A DNA stretch of 64,000 nt from Sambucus nigra. Taxonomy: Eukaryota > Streptophyta > Magnoliopsida > Dipsacales > Adoxaceae. Under the pieces are notes generated by a model that was given only the letters and a program-made list of their open reading frames with translations, searched no databases and had not been told where the DNA came from. Below are positions 24,104 through 35,630 of the stretch, one piece after another. Every line of letters starts with the position of its first letter. The stretch's first letter is position 1. The translations under genes and the position numbers were made by a program. The stretch is from NCBI GenBank assembly GCA_949130495.1, contig OX422207.1:370905868-370969867 (forward strand). Reading direction: 5' to 3'.

Positions 24104-27100
24104 TAACGGAATTTCGTCCCGAAATTCGGATAATAAGGCCTATCAGGTAGCACAATTCTAGATATCTTTTTCCCTACACAAACTATTTACATCGTAAGGC
24201 GCTCAATCATTATAGCCCTTTCCTCACAGCAACCCTGTTTTACATTCTCATTGGAGACACTTCACGTTGCGCTCCCAACCGACAACATTCGAATAGGTCA
24301 CGCCTATACGTTATAAATTTCCATTATCTCACTATCATTAGGAGGCCGCAACTCACTACATGACAATTACTCAGATTTATTCATATTCAAAACTCCCATT
24401 CTGAGAAAACCATACGAACATTTAACTACTCTTGTTTGCCTAAAACAGTCGTGGAATTCCACCATAGTTATCGGATATTATCTCGGCCGATCCAAAAAAA
24501 ATTTATTATCTACTCACCTCTAAACATACGGAAGGAGAATAGTCGAGGTTCTCCCATAACAAAACCTTAATAAGTACCTCGTGCGCGACAAATAGGTACG
24601 AGTGCTTCTACAGAGCATTCCTGAAATCATCGTACCAAGATTTCAAAATCTCCTTCACGTGGCTCCACTAATCTTTAATCACCGTGTGCCTATGTCCTGG
24701 CTAAGGGTGATACATCCTACTAAAAAACAACCTTATCTCCACTGGTTCCTGAAATCCCATATCAAAGGTGGGATTCACCAATCTCATCCTGATTCAGAAA
24801 TTTATACTGCGCCGGACCATGCACTGGCGCGATCCTTCCTTTCAAAGGAAGTCCGGGGCATACTAGTTAATATTGTAAACTAGCCCAAAGGAATATCAAT
24901 CACTTCCTTCTTGGCGACTTAATTCACATGCTCGAGATGAACCCTTGATCTTATTTTGAGGATGGCAACCCATCCAAGTACTTTACCGACCTCTTGCAAT
25001 TTCAGGAATTGTCGATAAAAATAAAATTCTTTGGTTGATTCTCCTCTTTCAACCAAACCTTACCTATGGGCGGTGTATGTAGAGACTACTCATTACGTCC
25101 CGCTAAACATCGATTTTCCCTTGAAATGTATCACCTTAAGTGACACGTAATACTCTCCTTCCTTCCTTGGTGTATGCCGATTTCCCGACCCGTGCTCTTT
25201 CTTCCACGGTACGTACTTCTAAATCTCTTATACCATACTAACATCATTACTATTTGTACACTCAAGTCACTCTCACACTTGAATACTAACAACTCCTCTC
25301 CGAGTGTTCTTCATAATAATTTAATTCTGCTCCATTCAAGGGATACCCCTTCTCAAATGGCTTCCCACAGCCTTCCAATCAAATTAGGGCTTGCTATTCT
25401 AATTGCACACTTATGTATGGATTATCGCCCCTCATGTGACGTTTAATCCACTCTATCACTTTCACTTCATTATACTAGTCCCACAAACATATATTTCACA
25501 CGTCTATTTACACATCCCTTCGACTCGGACTATTTTAACAACAGCTAACCTAGATGCCCACATTTTGCAACACCCCGACCGCCCTAGGAGAGCGAACAGC
25601 GTGCTACACATCAGTGAAACAAACTAAATCCAACAAAGTGTAAGGAATAGGGCATTCAAATTTCATGACCATAAAAGAGGAATAACAAATCTCAACCTTT
25701 TTCAGATAAGTACAACAATTTCCCAAATAGGTGCAACGACCAAAATAAATCACTAACGCTCTATTCATCAAAATAATTATACGTCATCTCTTTTGTATAA
25801 TAAAGCTCTTTCCAGATATTCCATGATAAAAATCATTCTAACTCTTTATTCACCTTGGAAATCAAAACTTTTAAATTCTCCTTATCATCGTTCCACCCCT
25901 AAACTAGTGGGGATAACTTTCAATGCCTTCTTACCACAAAATTCGGCTCCAATGGCTTTAAAACAAAATTCAACTACCAACTTACAGATATAATTACTTG
26001 ATCCCATTTTGACCAGGGTACCGAACTCATGGAATAGTGACCAAACGTCTCCCTATTTCTAACCTTACGCTAGGTTTCATGCGTGGGATGTCTCGCAAAG
26101 CGAAATCCAAACAAGGAACCCCCCCCCCCCCCGATACACTACTACCTAGCATTGTCGGTTATCGAAATCCGTTAGGTCCTCCGTCCATAGCATGTACCCC
26201 TTTATTCCATCCCTTGACGGAAAAGTTATAATTCCTCCCGTAATTATGCTTAACAAAGAACGTTTCACCAGTTTCACTATCGTCCCATATTGGTTGATGG
26301 TAATTGCATTCTATAAACCTCGAATACATACGATCGAAATTCTCGAAATTCCTTTCCTTAATAATAGGGGTATAACTCTTAACTCCCACATCTCTAGAGG
26401 ATTGATATAACACTGCACTCTTCCTATCACTCAGTCCGGAGTGCTAAACATAATACTGAGTCAAATCTTTTTGCTCAACGGTAAATCCCGATACATACTA
26501 AATCATACTGACAAAGTCTATACATACATTAGCATCGAATATCTCGAGCCCACTATTTCCTCCGAAGTCTCTAGGATAGATAAAATAAGTGTGAGTCCGA
26601 CCTTCTTTTAGGTGAAGTCTCACCAGAACAAAAATGAAACATGTTGCACTAATGCAACCACTCTGATAATCTTGCAATAAATGCCCACTATCATACTAAC
26701 CATTTTTACAACGTTTTATCAAAGATAATACCATATTCGTATATCGCATCACTACGACGAGTAACCTCAATAAAGTTCATAACACTGTTAATATACTCAT
26801 TCATCCTCCGCGGATAGCACTAAAGAATAATCCCGCTACACTAGGGAAAAATATTCACATTTTAATAATGTTTATAATTATATGCATTAAACTCGTCTCA
26901 TATGATAATCTAGCAATGAACAAAGTATGGTGACTCGCTCGTGTCACATAAACACGCCGAATCCTCTAAGGATACAACTTATACTTCCATCCTAGCAATC
27001 GTCTTGACTGCACAAATGGTTTTCGGACGTAACACGTCTGCCCAAACCAAAACAAAATTATTTTAATCGTCGTCCTTTACTAGGCACCGTATTCTTGTCC

Positions 27101-28360
27101 CTTTTTCTCACTTTGGAACATATTATCGCGAGCGATTTCACTCCGCACAAAAAAAATACCTCAACACATAATTAACTTATTACCTGTCCTACTAACCAGG
27201 TTAGGATTGTCCTTCTCTCGGACTGTAGTAGACTCGATTCCTACCCCGATTATACCCTTAGCCTTTTAGGACCTAAAGAACGTGTCACTGACTATAATAG
27301 TCCTTACTGGATTTACCATCTCTTGGTAAGAATTTAACTATCTGAAGCATTTAAATGGGTCCCCTGATGTGTATCCACATCCCTTTGTGGTGCTACACCA
27401 CCATCGTTGTATTCAGTCTTATTCTCAACTAAATTCTTCGATTCTTTTAGCTTTCCCCCACAAAGAAGCGTTATCATCTATTTTGACAAAATACGACGTT
27501 GTCAACCTCTAAATCGGCCGTCCATCAGAATTTCCTCTTTGAGTGTTATCAACTATTATTAAGAGTCGATCTCCCACTTGGAGTCGTTTCCTCCACTCGT
27601 ATCTACATCTTCCGATACAAAATTCGCTAGCGGGTAAGATTCATTTTCACAAATGGACCCCTGTCATGCCCTCCCGCGATGAGTTCAGAACCACGTTTGC
27701 TTCTAATCCTGAACAGTTGAGGAAGGAACATACGGTCAACACTGTGCCTAAGGTTCTCCTATAGGCATATTATTCCACTTCTAAAATTGGTGGTTGACTC
27801 CCATCATTTTAACTTTGTCCCGAAAGTCAAGAAAAAATTTCTCTAAATTTTTACTTTCAGTTAATCACACCCCGTTCTATATCTAAACCTTTGGATACTT
27901 TAACTGCTTTGGTAAACACACATAATCTCCGCATTTCTAGAATTTCCCACTCACAGTTCCCTACACGTTTGGTAACGCGTTGGGTATGTTTACTCTCGTA
28001 CCTCATTCGATCATAGCAGCACTTGGAAATCATTGTTGCGCCTTAGTCGCCTTTCTAGTCTTGGCTTCTTGCGCCATAATGGGGGTGACCTCGACTACGG
28101 TCATCATCCTTGGATATATTTTAAAATCTCAACTGAGCCTTGCCTCCTAATGTTCGCTTAACGTTCCTCTTCTGACATCCGTCATTGCTCGGCACACGAA
28201 CACATCCGAACGAAACTAGAATTCACTAATGTATATATGTCTTAGAAGGAGAACGAAATCTCATCAAAGAAATTGACAATCCTAAACATAGGGCTCTATA
28301 TCAAATAAGGCAACGCTAAAAGCATAATAAGCCGCACATATCCTAAAGGACACTAGAACC
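24104..28360. other. Interior of element D, no coding domain recognised
   Basis: About 4.3 kb with only short reading frames on both strands. None shows gag, protease, RT, RNase H, integrase or chromodomain motifs. A run of about 14 C lies near 26119. This supports a non-autonomous (LARD-like) element, though an extremely decayed interior cannot be excluded by eye. Confidence 0.6.
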
Positions 28361-28364
28361 TGAT

Positions 28365-28376
28365 GCTCTGATACCA
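28365..28376 (-). other. Primer binding site of element D (initiator Met tRNA)
   Basis: The minus strand reads tggtatcagagc two bases after the LTR end, the standard PBS complementary to the 3' end of initiator methionine tRNA. Confidence 0.9.
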
Positions 28377-30206
28377 CCTGTGACACCATGCCTAATTAAA
28401 TACCGGGCAATCACTCCTTTATTAAATTAAAATCAAGGTGAATAGTTGGTCCATTCTTAGCATCACTGTCGCAAAGTAACTTTTCCAATTAAACACCCTA
28501 AATAATTAAGCTAAGTGTCAAAACCATTTGAAACCTTACATCCATTTTATTAAATCCGATTATAAAACCTTTAATCATTAACATATTAAGAGTCACACAT
28601 TTAGTATAAGAATAAAAATGAACATTCAAGAATTTAACCATCAATTATAAATCCCAACATGTACAACACTAAAGGAAAGCATCCTGACAGTAATAAATTC
28701 CGAAATAAAAATGCTAAAAGTAAAAAGAATTATAGTCTCTATTAATATCAACTAAATAATGGAAATAGGCGACACATGCCCCCACTGAATAAAGCTGAAC
28801 TAGAAGTAGAGTCAACAATGAGGTCGTCTAAGCAATGTCCTGCAACACCCAAAAAAGTTACAGCACGTTCCATCCAAAGAATCCTAAGCCAGACGCCCCT
28901 GTGGCTGGGCACCTGTAATACATATATATATACACAAGGGACAAAAGACAACAACAAACGGGTCAGAGCCCGAACGTAAAACAGTTTTAAAATGTTTACC
29001 GGCTAATGCAACAGTCATATTAGTATGCGACACTCTCTTGAGAATTCTCACCTCTGATCTAGTGTGCATGTATATCGTACTAATGAACCCCATATATCTC
29101 TCTAACTTATTCTCCATAAGTTTTAACACGTGAAATTAAGGTTATGATATTCACTCTAGAAAAGTCTATCTCTTCAAGATTTCTTCCGTTATTTAGAATA
29201 ATTTCGTATTGTTATAATGTTTCCGAATACTTACAGTGAAGTTGATGAATTTCATAATATACTCAACTACTATTTTACTCAGTAGAAAGTTCTCAAATAG
29301 TTACACGTATATATATTAATCACTCGTATAATATATATATATATATATACAAACAGCACCCCACGTAAAATCTATGGTGCTAGACTTCCATATATAAGTA
29401 TATATATACCAATCACTCATAAATTATATATATACTAACGGCACCCCACATAAAAACTATGGTTCTGGCATACTCTGCTATCAAGTCCCCGTATCACACA
29501 AACTAAGGGAAATACTAGTTCGGAATCACTCTCGAACTGTATTAACACAAACACAAACAACATTGAGGCGAAGCATAGATTCCAAGTCTCTAAGAGGTCA
29601 GTACATACCCTCACGTCTCTTAGGACCATCTGACCATCGATCAGATAGCATGTACCAAGGATATATATCTTCTAGGGTACGAGTCAATATCCCCCATAAA
29701 GGCACATCGAGATAAGACTATCCCAGCGCGGTAAGCTCAGGGATAGTAAGTAGCACGGGTACGATTTTTACACAGAAATAATATATGCACAATCACACCA
29801 TCATATATAAATATGTATTCACATCCACATTATTAAATTAGGTACTCTCACGACCCAAAATTTTCATTATCCGTTATTACACGTTTTACTCTATTATATC
29901 GTAAAACGGCCTCATTTCATTTTATTCTCGAAATTAATTTATTCTAAACTCACTTCTTGTCACTCGAAGTGTTTTCTTAATCTAAGTAAAATTTCAGTGG
30001 GTCCTCTCTCGCCTTCTAATCCAACATATTAGATGTTTCGATTATTTAATCAACACACGTATGATTTCTTAAGTCTGAAAGTCTCCCCGTGTACCCTTTA
30101 TTTCCCTTCACATTAAAGTTCCATTTTATGGGATTTCTCTTGACCCTACTAGTCCTCTTTATGTTCCATTATATTCTAGCAACCCTAATCAAGGTTTACT
30201 ATGCAT

Positions 30207-30621
30207 CACTGTTCTAAAAAACCCGCCTAGGCTCCGCCTAGGCTTAAGGCTTGGGAGAAACGCCTCGCCTTACGCTTTTCACGCCTTATTCTTGGTAAAA
30301 CTCTTAAGGCACACTTTTTTCTAAAAATAACAATGCTTTAGTGAAACGATGTCGCCTTTTAAAGAATTTCTTTACAAATCGGACCATTATCTCATCCAAA
30401 ATAATCAAATAGTATTTTAATTTGCATATATTCAGACATATTTTTATGATATGTGCAATTTTTGTATTTTAATAGCCTTGTTATGGTTAAAAAATATTAA
30501 AATATATTAAGAAGGCCTAAACGCCTTTTCACGCCTTATTACGCCTAGGCCCGCCTAGGCTTCTAAGGCTTAAGGCTTGGCCTCCACGCCTCAATCACGC
30601 CCCGCGTTTTTTAGAACCTTG
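30207..30621. mobile_element. hAT-type MITE in the element D LTR
   Basis: Absent from the other LTR, which gives an exact empty site. Flanked by the 8-bp duplication CTATGCAT (30199-30206 and 30622-30629). Terminal inverted repeats start ca-ctGTTCTAAAAAAC and ca-agGTTCTAAAAAAC. An 8-bp duplication with such ends is the hAT signature. The interior has no ORF and holds palindromic cgcctaggc clusters near both ends. Confidence 0.93.
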
Positions 30622-30678
30622 CTATGCATAAAATTGGATTAAGCTAACATGAGAAAAAATGCAGTTTTCCCAGGAGGG

Positions 30679-30754
30679 TCGATCGATCGATGAAAGGGGG
30701 TCGATCGATCGAACCTTCGATCGATCGATGCTCTGGGCTCGATCGATTGATTAA
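30679..30754. repeat. TCGATCGATCGA palindrome cluster, right LTR of D
   Basis: Partner of the cluster at 22899-22974, same order and spacing, with the last copy changed to tcgatcgattgatt. Confidence 0.93.
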
Positions 30755-31869
30755 GCAGTTTTGGAGAAACTTCAGAAAACCCAACTACGAAATTGTTACC
30801 CCAAACTCCTCCAAACCATCGTATTACAGTCCCAAACTCCCAACAATTCATACTACAAGTATTGTATACCCATTTAAACAATATCCTACGTAACACATGA
30901 GAATTTTCATCATCTATAGCAAGGAAAATTGTAACTCTCAAGAACCCTAATTTTTCTTTAACTTCGTTTCTTTAATTCTTTTTCCAGATTTTCTATCACT
31001 AATACCATGGAAATTCGTGGCTCAATCTCTACATGTGAAATGGATTTCCAGAAATATGATCTCTATCACTATAACATGCAATTTGTATCTCCAATTAACA
31101 TTTTTCTTCAAGAACACTAATTCTAATCAACCTAAGACTAATATAAAAGGATGAATTAACTTGATAAAAGAAAGATAGATATTTGCTTGGAAATTTTATC
31201 TCTGATTTGTGGAAGAAAAAGGTGTGGTTGTGATCCCCTTCGCGCGATCTACGATTTGGCCGTGACGGCGGTGCAATCGGAGGTGTTTTTGGCCTAGAAC
31301 TTCTTGGAGAGCTTCTCCTCTTCCTCTCCAATGGCCTTCATTAGTTTTAGGTTGTGTTAACCCTAAAATATGACACTTAACATCTGATATAACCCTTGAA
31401 AATTCGTGGGTTTAATTACCCATAATTACAAAATGTCTAAAACGCCCTCCCGGGGTGCTAATTAAGCCTAAAAACTCCTCGAGACTCAAACTAAACCCAC
31501 GGGTAAACTTTTATGACTATCTCGACCCTTCCGGACACTTTGGCGCACTCAAAATGACCATACGAGCAACTTATAATTTATTCACTTTTATTAATCAACA
31601 TTTAGTCCCGACACGACATAGGCGCGTCCCGACTTAAATTTCCATAATTGCCATTTTATTCACACGTGACAATTTTATAAAAATAAATATCATATATTAC
31701 TATACTCATCCAGTAACTTTCAACAAATAACAAATTTCCAATAATTACTAACTCTCGTCACGCTAGTAAATATTAAAAACAAGATTCCGGATTAAAATTA
31801 AATTAATTTATCTCAATTAAAATTAATATGTCCCATAATTTAAAAGCCATAAAAATACGGGGTATTACA

Positions 31870-32018
31870 TAAGCATGAGGTATATATGATCAAAAATAAT
31901 AGAGGAGAAAAAAGGGAACATACTGGTAGGTGCATACGCACCTAAGCAAAAAAACAATAACACCCTTGCAAATAGAGATTATCCCTCTTATGAAAATTGT
32001 CCCCAGTGAAGTCTCCAT
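31870..32018 (-). other. Outer leader and primer binding site of element C
   Basis: On the minus strand, atggagacttcactggggac (31999-32018) follows the LTR end directly. It resembles the TGG-start PBS common in plant Ty3/gypsy elements. The rest is leader, which continues at 20975 beyond inserted D. Confidence 0.72.
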
Positions 32019-33986
32019 TGTAGCCATCCCGGATCTCTCCCTTTCTCTCAGATGGGGGGAGAAAATAAGGGGAGAAGGTCTCGCACCCACTTCCTCTAGG
32101 AGTGCTTCGATCGTCGTTGGTGTGGGGTGATGTAAAAAGATGAAGTCGCCAACCTATTTTGCACAAAATAGGCAAAAGAAGATGTCGCCACCTCGAGAGA
32201 GAGGCATTAAAGAAAAACTAATGCTTACGAAATCAATAGTTCGAAGGTTCATCCATAAGAATTTTCCCAAAATAATATTTAGAAAATACGATGTATGCGT
32301 TTATCGGGATATTGATCGTTATGATGAAACGATAATATATGTTGGATAAAACGCTAATAAGGATCACAAATATAATATATATTAAGATAATGCATAGATG
32401 AAAGGGTGACAAATGCAAAAATGGGAAAATTGGAAAATTTGAAAAATGGGACTCTAGTCTCAGGTTTTAACATGAAATGCCTACGTAGCCTATAAAGACA
32501 TCAAAGTCCACGTAATTCACATACGGAATAAGGTTAGGGTTTATATGCTATAGATTCGAACAGAAATTTATTCTACGTGTGTGTGCTGAAAATGTATTTT
32601 AGTTTTGAGAAATTGCGGTGGATAATCCCATTGGAATTTATTGGTGTAACCCTATTTTTCTTTGCTTTGTGTTTTTTTATAGAAAATAAAGTATGTGAAA
32701 TATAACTAATATAAGGGTGAGATATTAATGTGTATGAACTAAAGTAAAATATAGATAAAGAAATTACGTAACTAATGTGAAAAAAAAGAGTTACATGAGA
32801 GAGGAGGATTTTGGACCTTCTTTGGAGAATTGAGGCTTGATATTGATCCTTGATGAACTGCCTTGAGTGTTGAGATAAATGTTGGATGAGAGATATGATA
32901 TTTGGCTAAATTGGGTATGAAAAGGTTGGGAATGAAAGATGGAAAGTAATTTCACATAAGAAAACTTCGTTAATTACAAAAGAATGTTGCTAAGATCACT
33001 AATATTAATGGATCTGAGGTATGTTTTGGGTGTGAGATCATGACCTATATTTATAAGTTATGGAGGTGTCGATTGGTATAGCCTTATCCCTACAAATCAG
33101 CAGGTAACCCTAGGCACACTGCCGATAGGCGGGAAAATGGACCTACCAATCGGCAGTCTCGTGCAGATTTTTTTGGAAAAATGGTCATAGAATGCAATCC
33201 GTTGATCTAAATCGTGCACGGGCGTAGCGTTAGAAAGTTCATTCAGATACCTTCAAGTGTACTTGAGTACGTTCCCAGGTCCGGGAGTTGACTTGGGTCA
33301 AATGGGGCTTGGAAGCGCTCGTCGGTCATTTGGACGGGAGATCATCAGACAGAAACGGGGCCCGAAAGCACCCGATGACTTTTCGATGTAAAATGGGACT
33401 TTCGTCCATACTGTAAGGATCATTTGTGTACGTGGTGGACCGTTGCAAAGGGTATTTAGTTCCCTTTGAAGATTCATTTATTCTCGTTCCAGCTTAAGAG
33501 TTAACCTTGGTCAAACGGAGCCCAGGAGCACCCAGTGGCCTCTAGATCATTTTTTAGAAAAAATGAATTATTCGGCCGAATGGTTATGTCATTCTGTGCA
33601 TAGGGCGGACTGTTGGAAAGGTTTTTTATTGACCTCCGAATATTCAAATATCTTTCACTTTGACGATGGAGTTGATTGGGGTCAAATCGGGGGCCAGGAG
33701 CGCACGGCGGTCTCTAGGTCGATTTTCATTATCAAAATGGTTTGTTCATCCGAACCGTTATGTCGATTTATGCACGGGGCGGATTGTTGGAAAGGGTATT
33801 CAGAGCCCTTAGAAGATTCATCGAGTATCGCTCTGATGATAGAGTTAACTGGAGTCAAATGGGGCTCGGGAGCATCTGATGGCCTCTAGATCGGTACTCA
33901 TGGTATGACCTAGGTTTTGTAGTGAAATGGGGAGGTGCTAGGGACCTAAGTAGAGACTTAGGGGGTCCTATAATGTGGTGTGTACA
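32019..33986 (-). repeat. 5' LTR of element C
   Basis: Minus strand starts TGTACACACCAC and ends GGCTACA, directly followed by the PBS. It contains about four units of the 160-175-bp tandem repeat (33195-33910), one fewer than its partner. Confidence 0.85.
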
Positions 33987-34390
33987 GCAAAGACAAGGAG
34001 AGTAACCCTAAAAAGGGAAATAAGAATCATAACAGAGCCAAGAAGGGGGAAGAACACATTCTTCCAAAGATTTTTAAGCCATCAACACGGTTTTTAAGGA
34101 ACCATTTGATAAGATCTTAAGGAAGATCAAGGACCAATAGTTTCCGAAGTGGTCAAAGAAGATGGGAGGAGATCTAGACAGAGGAACAACACACTTTGGT
34201 GTGCCTTCCACAAAGAAAACGGACACAAGAAAGAAAATTATAAATCACTAAAATATCAACTGAAGGAATTGGCCCTCGTTGGGCACCTAAATAAGTACAT
34301 ACAGGATAATGCTTATCAGATCGTTGCCAACAGTTACCAAAAACCAGATAACGTATTGGACGATGACACATGACATGATTTTGTTATAAT
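33987..34390 (+). pseudogene. Gag of element 1, second part
   Basis: Resumes beyond element C. The open stretch 34149-34373 includes WCAFHKENGHKKENYKSLKY and LKELALVGHLNKYIQ. This is the Tat-type zinc-binding region C-x-x-H-x4-H-x4-C with the last cysteine replaced by tyrosine. The upstream part (34035-34145) is in other frames with stops. Coding reaches 34390, where element A is inserted. Confidence 0.78.
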
Positions 34391-34395
34391 ACATG
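34391..34395. other. Left target-site duplication of element A (ACATG)
   Basis: ACATG immediately before the LTR, repeated at 39450-39454 immediately after the second LTR. Confidence 0.95.
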
Positions 34396-34600
34396 TGTAA
34401 GGACATTTTTGTCCATTATCAATTTGTATGTCATACGCCGTTATACCGTTGAAGAAACTCAAGATCGCATCTACATCAACGGATCCGAATATCAAAGCAT
34501 CTTCAACATCATAGCCTCTGCAAGAATGAACTTGGTAAAATTTTGTTTTTACGTTCCTTAAAGTTCATATTTAGTATTGGGAAATTTTTATAAAATGTTT

Positions 34601-34612
34601 TTTATAAAAATA
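34601..34612 (+). promoter_or_regulatory. TATA-like element in the LTR of A
   Basis: tttataaaaata about 205 bases into the LTR. It would place the palindrome cluster inside the transcript. This is the best of several AT-rich candidates. Confidence 0.4.
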
Positions 34613-34673
34613 AGAAGTAAGTTTTTTCAAGCAAAATGAGGCTTTTAAAAGGATTTTATTTTTCTGAGAAAAT

Positions 34674-34859
34674 CGGACCGATCCGGCCCCATACCGGACC
34701 GATCCGCTTGCTCGAAGTCCAGTAGACCCCGGATCCATAGCGAACCGATGAAGATAAATATCCGAACCGATCCGTTGTCAACCGGACCGATCCGGTTGCA
34801 ATTAAAAGAACCGATCCGGTCTACCGGACCGATCCGCCCTCAATCCGGACCGGTCCGCC
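34674..34859. repeat. CGGACCGATCCG palindrome cluster, 5' LTR of A
   Basis: Eight or nine copies of a 12-14-base motif (CGGACCGATCCG and variants) with irregular spacers in 186 bases. The last copy, CGGACCGGTCCG, is a perfect palindrome; the others are one or two bases off. The same cluster is at 38649-38834 in the 3' LTR. Confidence 0.95.
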
Positions 34860-35477
34860 TGGGATAATTACGAGCAGTCCCAGTTTTTGAAAACTCTTTC
34901 CTTGGTTTTCTTATTTAAATCCAACTTCGGGGAGTTATTTTTAAAGACTTTTTAACACGATTTTCAGAGTCCTAAATACTCTAAGTCTTCATCTTTTTGA
35001 GTCCCAAAACATCTTTTTGATTCACACAAAAATTCCCAATTACTTTTGTGAATCTTTTAGAACCCTAGAACACAAGCTTTGCTATTGTTCAACCCTTGTG
35101 GAGAAGCCGTTCTCTTCTTCATTGCAGCCCTACTGGACAGGGATAGTTCCAGCCGCCAACCCTACTGGAAAGGGATATTCCAGCCGCGACTACAGAATCC
35201 GATACCCGAGGGTAATTCTTAGTCAAAAATCTTGTATTTCAGTGTAATCCGATTGTAAGCCGTTTCTCTTACAAATTATAGTGATATACAAATGGTTTTG
35301 CCCCTGTGGGGGATTTTTCCTTAAACTTTGTGTGTTGAATAATTCTTGCATGATTTCATATTGTTTCAATCACACCTAGTTGCATGTTTAGGGTTGCTTT
35401 GGGTTAAAAGGAATTTAATTAAAATTGGTTTTTATTTGAGAAGTCGCAATATTTCCGCTGCTGCTGCACTCTCAAAT

Positions 35478-35489
35478 TGGTATCAGAGC
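35478..35489 (+). other. Primer binding site of element A
   Basis: tggtatcagagc three bases after the LTR, complementary to initiator methionine tRNA. Confidence 0.95.
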
Positions 35490-35570
35490 AGGTTACGCTA
35501 ATTTATCGCGTGATCCTGATTTTTCGAGGATTTACTTTCTGATACAATTTGTCTACTCACGTTTACAAGT

Positions 35571-35600
35571 CAAATTGGTATCAGAGCCTGTTGCACTAAG
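35571..35600 (+). repeat. Second PBS-like copy in element A
   Basis: caaattggtatcagagc recurs 98 bases after the first occurrence, followed again by a tcctgatttt-type stretch. The leader segment holding the PBS has been duplicated in tandem. Only the first copy is in the right place to prime. Confidence 0.85.
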
Positions 35601-35630
35601 TTATTGTGTTTTGCTCCTGATTTTGCAAAA

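Larger units (their letters stand above)
20981..31869 (-). mobile_element. Element D: LARD-like LTR retrotransposon with Tekay-type ends, minus strand
   Basis: Two long LTRs (20981-24089 and 28379-31869) begin tgtgacacc and end ggtattaca on the plus strand. The flanks are taagt and taagc, a near-perfect 5-bp duplication. On the minus strand a PBS follows the right LTR and an AGGGGGGAAGTA polypurine tract precedes the left one. The wording just before the PPT (aatttcgggacgaaattcc) is what is seen at the 3' end of Tekay/Del chromovirus pol. I found no gag or pol domain in the 4.3-kb interior. Length without the MITE is about 10.5 kb. Confidence 0.82.
28379..31869 (-). repeat. 5' LTR of element D
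   Basis: 3491 bp including the 415-bp MITE and its 8-bp duplication; about 3068 bp without them. It is near-identical in long blocks to 20981-24089, so D is younger than C. Confidence 0.9.
7577..33986 (-). mobile_element. Element C: Ogre-like Ty3/gypsy retrotransposon, minus strand
   Basis: LTRs at 32019-33986 (5') and 7577-9826 (3') share sequence, a PBS lies inside the right LTR and a PPT inside the left LTR. In between on the minus strand are a long leader, gag, protease, RT, RNase H and integrase, then a plus-strand (antisense) ORF and a 48-bp tandem array before the 3' LTR. Without inserted element D it is about 15.5 kb. Size, long LTRs, long leader and 3' tandem repeats fit the Ogre/Tat group. 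The flanks (ggaaac and gcaaag) are only a weak match for a target duplication. Confidence 0.83.
34396..35474 (+). repeat. 5' LTR of element A
   Basis: 1079 bp from TGTAAGGACAT to CTGCACTCTCA, nearly identical to 38371-39449 with a constant offset of 3975. It contains a TATA-like stretch near 34601 and the palindrome cluster at 34674-34859. Confidence 0.97.

Noticed and set aside
24602..24883. 93-codon plus-strand frame inside element D
   Set aside because: No recognisable motif, strand opposite to the element, and frames of this length are expected by chance in 4 kb.
26159..26413. 84-codon minus-strand frame in element D, in sense with the element
   Set aside because: Checked for gag, RT and integrase motifs; none seen. 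Retained only as possible chance ORF.
34674..34859. Regularly recurring short motif resembling a CRISPR array
   Set aside because: Motif is 12-14 bases, palindromic, irregularly spaced, lies in both LTRs of a plant retrotransposon, and there are no cas genes.
35017..35247. 76-codon frame present twice (also 38992-39222)
   Set aside because: Lies in the two LTRs of A, so it is duplicated by LTR structure; starts with ATT/ATG-like alternative codon and has no domain. A short LTR leader peptide is not excluded.
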